The translations under genes and the position numbers were made by a program. From NCBI GenBank assembly GCA_002402535.1, contig DHGB01000017.1:1-5831 (forward strand): a stretch of DNA of 5,831 nt, written 5' to 3'. The notes under the pieces were generated by a model, which had not been told where the DNA came from, ran no database searches, and was given only the letters and a program-made list of their open reading frames with translations. How positions within the stretch are numbered: the first letter of the stretch is position 1; every line of letters begins with the position of its first letter. This stretch comes from Candidatus Shapirobacteria bacterium UBA4809 (lineage in GTDB: Bacteria > Patescibacteriota > Microgenomatia > UBA12405). Below, piece after piece: positions 5,803-5,831 of this stretch.

Positions 5803-5831
5803 TCTTTCATTCTATCATCTGATATACTTTA

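Noticed and set aside
5799..5810. Mini-ORF ATG AAA GAG TGA overlapping the GTG start of the SpoIID-domain gene, as a possible leader peptide.
   Set aside because: Three codons with no ribosome binding site in AT-rich sequence is expected by chance, and the window ends too soon to see the leader region.
5821..5826. TATATC on the minus strand as a -10 box for the six-gene operon.
   Set aside because: Only a partial match, and any -35 box would lie outside the window, so it cannot be judged.

Overview
This AT-rich window most likely comes from a small-genome bacterium of the Candidate Phyla Radiation (Patescibacteria), probably a Microgenomates-type lineage. That placement is inference. It rests on the very compact minus-strand gene run with start/stop overlaps, the tiny UPF0213-like GIY-YIG gene, shortened versions of standard proteins (137-aa SmpB, 169-aa C15 peptidase) and several lineage-type membrane proteins of unknown role. 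TGA acts as a stop (it ends two ORFs in ATGA overlaps), so there is no sign of the TGA-to-Gly recoding seen in some CPR groups.

Left part, plus strand (1-817): a near-perfect sigma70-type promoter (8-36) drives an ssrA gene for tmRNA (about 49-469). Its tRNA-like ends, helix H2, all four pseudoknots and the tag reading frame can be traced by base pairing. The tag appears to be 30 codons long (138-230), three times that of E. coli. Directly after the tmRNA 3' end lies a compact imperfect palindrome (477-544) that can fold as a branched multi-hairpin. It is followed by a 79-aa GIY-YIG nuclease gene (578-817). Palindrome plus nuclease look like one unit docked on the 3' end of the tmRNA gene, and this is the most interesting candidate in the window.

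Right part, minus strand (5802 down to 819): six genes form one apparent operon, with gaps of at most 12 bases and several overlaps. In transcription order they are a secreted coiled-coil plus SpoIID/LytB peptidoglycan-remodelling protein, a pyroglutamyl-peptidase-like (C15) protein, a membrane protein with a bacterial PH domain, a 72-aa two-helix membrane protein, a 478-aa single-pass membrane protein with a coiled coil and a probable beta-propeller, and SmpB. The first five suggest an envelope or cell-surface module. SmpB, the last, is the obligate protein partner of the tmRNA encoded convergently a few hundred bases away, so both parts of the trans-translation ribosome-rescue system sit together with the GIY-YIG element wedged between them.

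Essentially all of the window is accounted for. The only sizeable non-protein stretch is the tmRNA gene and the palindromic spacer after it.
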